In this document: piece by piece, positions 61,363-64,000 of the stretch | Numbering within the stretch: position 1 is the stretch's first letter | Layout of the letters: the number at the start of each line of letters is the position of its first letter | Assembly (NCBI GenBank): GCA_913058335.1 | Contig: CAJXPX010000008.1 | Coordinates: 92,036 to 156,035 of the forward strand | Source: an uncultured Hyphomonadaceae bacterium | GTDB taxonomy: Bacteria > Pseudomonadota > Alphaproteobacteria > Caulobacterales > Maricaulaceae | Reading direction: 5' to 3' | Length of the DNA: 64,000 nucleotides | Translations under genes and position numbers: made by a program | The notes under the pieces: model-generated | The model's database searches: none | What the model saw: the letters and a program-made list of their open reading frames with translations, nothing else | Told to the model about the DNA's origin: nothing

Positions 61363-61742
61363 TTAGGCCAGAAGAGCCTGTTTCCGAAACATAAAAATTC
61401 CTCGTTTCTCAATGAGGTTTTTCCTCTGATATATGCAAGGCGGAGATACCCTTCTATAAAACAGCTCGCCTTGAGAAAAGCGCGTGCAATAATGGCCAAG
61501 GTGACAAACATATTTCTCCGCCCCGGACGGTATATTAATTAATAGCGCCGCTTCGGTTAAGAAAATGGTCTGCCAAAGAACTGCGCCGTAATAAAAACTG
61601 GTATGAATGACGCTGACTAATGCCGATATGAAATGCTCTGATGAAAAATCAGACCCGGTCCAAAAGTTTTCGCCTGAGGAGGGCTTTCCTTTGTGTAAAC
61701 GCGGCGTGCCCCCTATCAAGAGAAAAACAAAAGGACGTTGCT
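61363..61742. other. Intergenic region between the deaminase and the amidohydrolase
   Basis: I see no convincing gene in this 380-base gap. A 118-codon open frame on the minus strand covers most of it, but its product lacks any domain, signal or recognisable composition and its start region overlaps the leader of the amidohydrolase gene. The last 20 bases contain the AAAGGAC ribosome site for that gene. Confidence 0.5.
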
Positions 61743-63062
61743 ATGCGACTTAAATCTTTTCTCACTCTCCTTGGGGCAGCCACATTTCTTAGCCCATTGG
61801 CTCAGGCTGATGATCACGCCGAGGGCGCGTCAAAATTAGAAACGGTCTTGATCGAGGCCGGAAATTTGGTTGATACGATTTCCGGACGGGTTTTAGAAAA
61901 TCAGATGATTCTTGTCGAAGACGGAAAGATTGCGGCCATTGGGGCCAAATCAGAAATTGAGGGAATGACTTTGTCCGACGCGGTCAAACGGGTCGACCTT
62001 TCCGGCTATACCGTCCTTCCCGGCTTGATGGACAGCCATGTTCATCTAATCGGCAACTCTGATTTACACGGCTATAAAAGTCTGGCTCAATCCACGCCAA
62101 GCGCCGCTATTTACGGCACCGTTAATGCAAAGAAAACGCTCATGGCAGGATTTACAACGGTTCGGAATGTCGGCGCGCCCGGCTTTGCCGATATAGATTT
62201 AATGAACGCGATTGAGGAAGGGGTCATAACCGGCCCGCGTATGATACCTGCCGGGCGGTCTATCGGTATTACGGGCGGCCATTGCGACAATAATTTATTG
62301 CCCTTTGAAGATCAAAAAACAAGCGGCGGCGTCGCAGACGGCCCTTGGGCAGTGCGGGCCAAAGTGCGCGAAAACAATAAATACGGTGCCAAAGTCATAA
62401 AGTTTTGCGGAACGGGCGGGGTCTTATCCAAAGGCACAAAAATCGGGGCGCAACAATTTTCGTTTGAGGAAATGAAAGCCATCGTAGATGAAGCGCATCT
62501 GCTTGGCCTCAAAGTGGCGGTGCACGCACACGGCGAAGACGGCATAAACACCGCTATCCGCGCCGGAGTGGATTCCGTCGAACATGCGAGCTTTATCTCT
62601 GACGAGGGCATTGCCGAAGCCAAGAAGAACGGAACATATCTCTCAATGGATATCTATGTCTCTGACTATATTCTCTCAGAAGGCGAAGACGCCGGAATTT
62701 TGGAAGAAAGCCTCGCGAAAGAACGCACTGTCGGCAAGAAACAACGCGAACGCTTTCAAGCCGCCGTGAAGGCGGGCGCAAATATTGCCTATGGTACAGA
62801 TGCCGGGGTCTATCCTCACGGTGATAATGGCCGCCAAATGAAATATATGGTGAAATGGGGTCTGACCCCTATGCAAGCGCTTCAGGCGGCGACGATTAAT
62901 AATGCGACCTTATTCGGCGTTGAGGATATGTCAGGTTCGCTTGAGGCCGGAAAATATGCCGACATAATAGCCGTGGACGGAGACCCTCTCACGGATGTGA
63001 GCGAGTTGGAAGACGTGGACTTCGTGATGAAAGGCGGCGTGATTTATAAAGCGGCGGATTAA
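61743..63062 (+). CDS. Secreted metal-dependent amidohydrolase
   Basis: The protein of 439 residues has a signal peptide ending PLAQA|DDH and an amidohydrolase domain of the imidazolonepropionase-like/Xaa-Pro dipeptidase group. Visible are GYTVLPGLMDSHVHLIG (HxH metal site), AGFTTVRNVGAPG, a Lys in KVIKFCGTGGV that may be carbamylated, AVHAHGEDG, VEHASFI and AYGTDAGVYPHG, then the C-terminal beta domain GSLEAGKYADIIAVDGDPL. Relatives hydrolyse dipeptides, carnosine-like compounds or lactones, so the substrate is open. ATG 61743 follows AAAGGAC and begins the signal peptide; a longer in-frame start at 61641 is not preferred. Confidence 0.9.
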   Translation: MRLKSFLTLLGAATFLSPLAQADDHAEGASKLETVLIEAGNLVDTISGRVLENQMILVEDGKIAAIGAKSEIEGMTLSDAVKRVDLSGYTVLPGLMDSHVHLIGNSDLHGYKSLAQSTPSAAIYGTVNAKKTLMAGFTTVRNVGAPGFADIDLMNAIEEGVITGPRMIPAGRSIGITGGHCDNNLLPFEDQKTSGGVADGPWAVRAKVRENNKYGAKVIKFCGTGGVLSKGTKIGAQQFSFEEMKAIVDEAHLLGLKVAVHAHGEDGINTAIRAGVDSVEHASFISDEGIAEAKKNGTYLSMDIYVSDYILSEGEDAGILEESLAKERTVGKKQRERFQAAVKAGANIAYGTDAGVYPHGDNGRQMKYMVKWGLTPMQALQAATINNATLFGVEDMSGSLEAGKYADIIAVDGDPLTDVSELEDVDFVMKGGVIYKAAD

Positions 63063-63090
63063 AAGATATTCGCCAAGCTATTTACCAGAT

Positions 63091-63952
63091 TTATATCTGA
63101 TAGGACGGATCTGTAATGGCATGGAAAGCAGGTTTCGGTTCGCCTTCCCGATTAAATAGGAGCGGATAATTATATCTTTCGGCAGGGTTGGTGTTTAACC
63201 AGCTATCCCCGTCGCGCACCCCCCAAAAGGTCACAGACTCTACGCTGGGCTTTGTGACCAGCTGATTAAAAATGTCTCGAAGAAGTCTGGCTTGATCGGC
63301 AAGTAGGTCCGCTGGCGGAGTCGGGCCTAGATCAGCCTGACAATTCGTTCCGGTTTCATAGCAGCTTCCGGGGTCTTGATAGAAACTAACATCCAGCTCT
63401 GTGATATGATTAATTAAACCGGCAAATTCATTGTCCACCGCTTCAATAGCAGAAATGGCCGCATCGGCGGGGGTATTTAATCGCAAGTGGAATTGATGCC
63501 CAACGCCGTCAATCGGAATATTTCGGGTGCGGAAACGCCTCAGAATTTCTACCAGCCAATCCTGTTTAATCGGATTTTCAGTATTATAATCGCTCAGGAA
63601 AAGTTGAGCCGCCGGGTCTGCCGCGCGGGCGGCGAGAAAAGCCCAATCAAGGTAATCCCCATTGCCGACGGCGTCAAACCAAGCCGTTCGCCGATCCGGG
63701 CCAACGCCATTATTCCCGTTATAAATATCGGTGGACGTCACCTCGTTCGCAACGTCCCAGACTTTTATACGGTCTTTAAAATGGGTAACGACTGTGTTGA
63801 TATAGGTTTCAAGGCGCGCGCGGATATCGTCTCTTGAACCTTGTAGGAAATAATCCGGCGTAGCCTCATGCCAAAGAAGGGCATGCCCCCTTACGCTCAT
63901 ATTATTTTCGAGCGCCCAATCGATAACGCGGTCGGCCCCGTCAAAATTGTAT
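63091..63952 (-). CDS. Glycoside hydrolase family 10 endo-xylanase, 5' end missing
   Basis: GH10 enzymes cut beta-1,4-xylan. The C-terminal ~287 residues are present. YNFDGADRVIDWALENN and VRGHALLWHEATPDYF lead in. DVANEVTS contains the acid/base Glu (more often WDVVNE), and ITELDVSFY holds the nucleophile Glu. VTFWGVRDGDSWL and the final YPLLFNREGEPKPAFHAI close the barrel. The signal peptide and first strands are lost at the sequence end. Read further, the frame would begin MGSEMCIRDR, which is translated adapter and not part of the protein. Two Cys (SCYETGTNC) suggest a secreted enzyme. It hints at degradation of algal or plant polysaccharide. Confidence 0.93.
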
Positions 63953-64000
63953 CTGTCTCTTATACACATCTCCGAGCCCACGAGACCTCTCTACATCTCG
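63953..64000. other. Illumina Nextera adapter sequence (artefact)
   Basis: From 63953 the bases begin CTGTCTCTTATACACATC, the Tn5 mosaic end, and continue to 63986 as the Nextera read-2/i7 adapter. Bases 63987-63994 (CTCTCTAC) occupy the index position, and as I recall match the Nextera N707 index. ATCTCG (63995-64000) is the start of the flow-cell adapter. The arrangement leaves no doubt that this end is untrimmed library sequence, not DNA of the organism. Confidence 0.98.

Noticed and set aside
61363..61719. 118-codon open frame on the minus strand between the deaminase and the amidohydrolase
   Set aside because: It has no recognisable domain, signal peptide or clear ribosome site, and it covers the leader of the amidohydrolase gene. 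It could be real only if conserved in relatives.
1..64000. CRISPR arrays, insertion sequences, prophage or defence genes
   Set aside because: None seen on either strand; gene content is core and the order follows known alphaproteobacterial neighbourhoods.

Overview
The window looks like chromosomal DNA from an alphaproteobacterium, probably a Caulobacterales/Hyphomonadaceae-type marine lineage with moderate GC. The grounds are gene content and order: rsmI-yraN-BON lipoprotein, hrcA-grpE, mutM-enoyl-CoA hydratase-rpsT-dnaA, DUF3576-leuS-lptE-holA, mnmE-mnmG-rsmG-parA-parB, dnaQ-coaE-aroE-maf-ppsR, hemE-hemJ-rho and secB-timA-mltA-smr-hslVU. GANTC sites cluster upstream of dnaA and CtrA-like sites lie in the origin, as expected for a CcrM/CtrA cell cycle. 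The genus is not determined. I see no prophage, insertion sequence, CRISPR array or defence island. Nearly all of the window is dense, mostly core chromosome.

Layout. 0-3.5 kb: end of rsmI, yraN, a tandem-duplicated MarR-like regulator flanked by three copies of a TTGAAnTTTCAA palindrome, a receiver-like protein and a BON-domain lipoprotein. 3.5-6 kb: a TonB-dependent receptor with two His/Glu-rich loops (ZnuD type) behind a small secreted protein, with a possible Zur operator. 6-12.5 kb: rph, an unknown membrane protein, MgtC plus a CYTH-like protein, hrcA, grpE, mutM and an enoyl-CoA hydratase. 12.5-21 kb: rpsT, dnaA, a phospholipase D-like protein, dnaN, recF, a UbiH-type monooxygenase and xthA. 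21-32.6 kb: YhhN, a CenR-like response regulator, an L,D-transpeptidase-fold protein, yggS, a TenI-like protein, a GNAT, an unusual porin, DUF3576, leuS, lptE, holA and MscS. 32.6-38.4 kb: parB, parA, rsmG, mnmG and mnmE with three perfect parS sites. 38.4-46.4 kb: GDPD, dnaQ-coaE-aroE-maf-ppsR, then the probable chromosomal origin (about 43.03-43.50 kb), hemE, hemJ and rho. 46.4-57.3 kb: a sugar dehydrogenase lipoprotein, secB and timA, then a run rich in cell-wall genes (MltA, a stand-alone transpeptidase scaffold domain, M15 peptidase, YcbB-like L,D-transpeptidase) interleaved with smr and hslVU. 57-63 kb: Trm112, LON-domain protein, thioredoxin-TPR protein, prolyl-tRNA editing protein, tRNA-Gly(GCC), PRC-barrel protein, adenine deaminase and amidohydrolase. 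The end holds a truncated GH10 xylanase.

The genes form a coherent origin-proximal region. Initiator (dnaA), sliding clamp (dnaN), clamp-loader delta (holA), proofreading subunit (dnaQ), recF, the ParABS segregation system and oriC all lie within about 30 kb of each other. parS sits 6-8 kb from the origin.

The last 48 bases (63953-64000) are not biological. They match an Illumina Nextera i7 adapter followed by an index and flow-cell sequence, so the real genome sequence stops at about 63952 and the GH10 gene is cut there. No wholly new multi-gene system stands out. The best leads for new biology are the double-MarR regulator with its palindromes, the stand-alone transpeptidase scaffold paralog, the porin with a 180-residue Pro/Gln linker and the hairpin in the rpsT leader.
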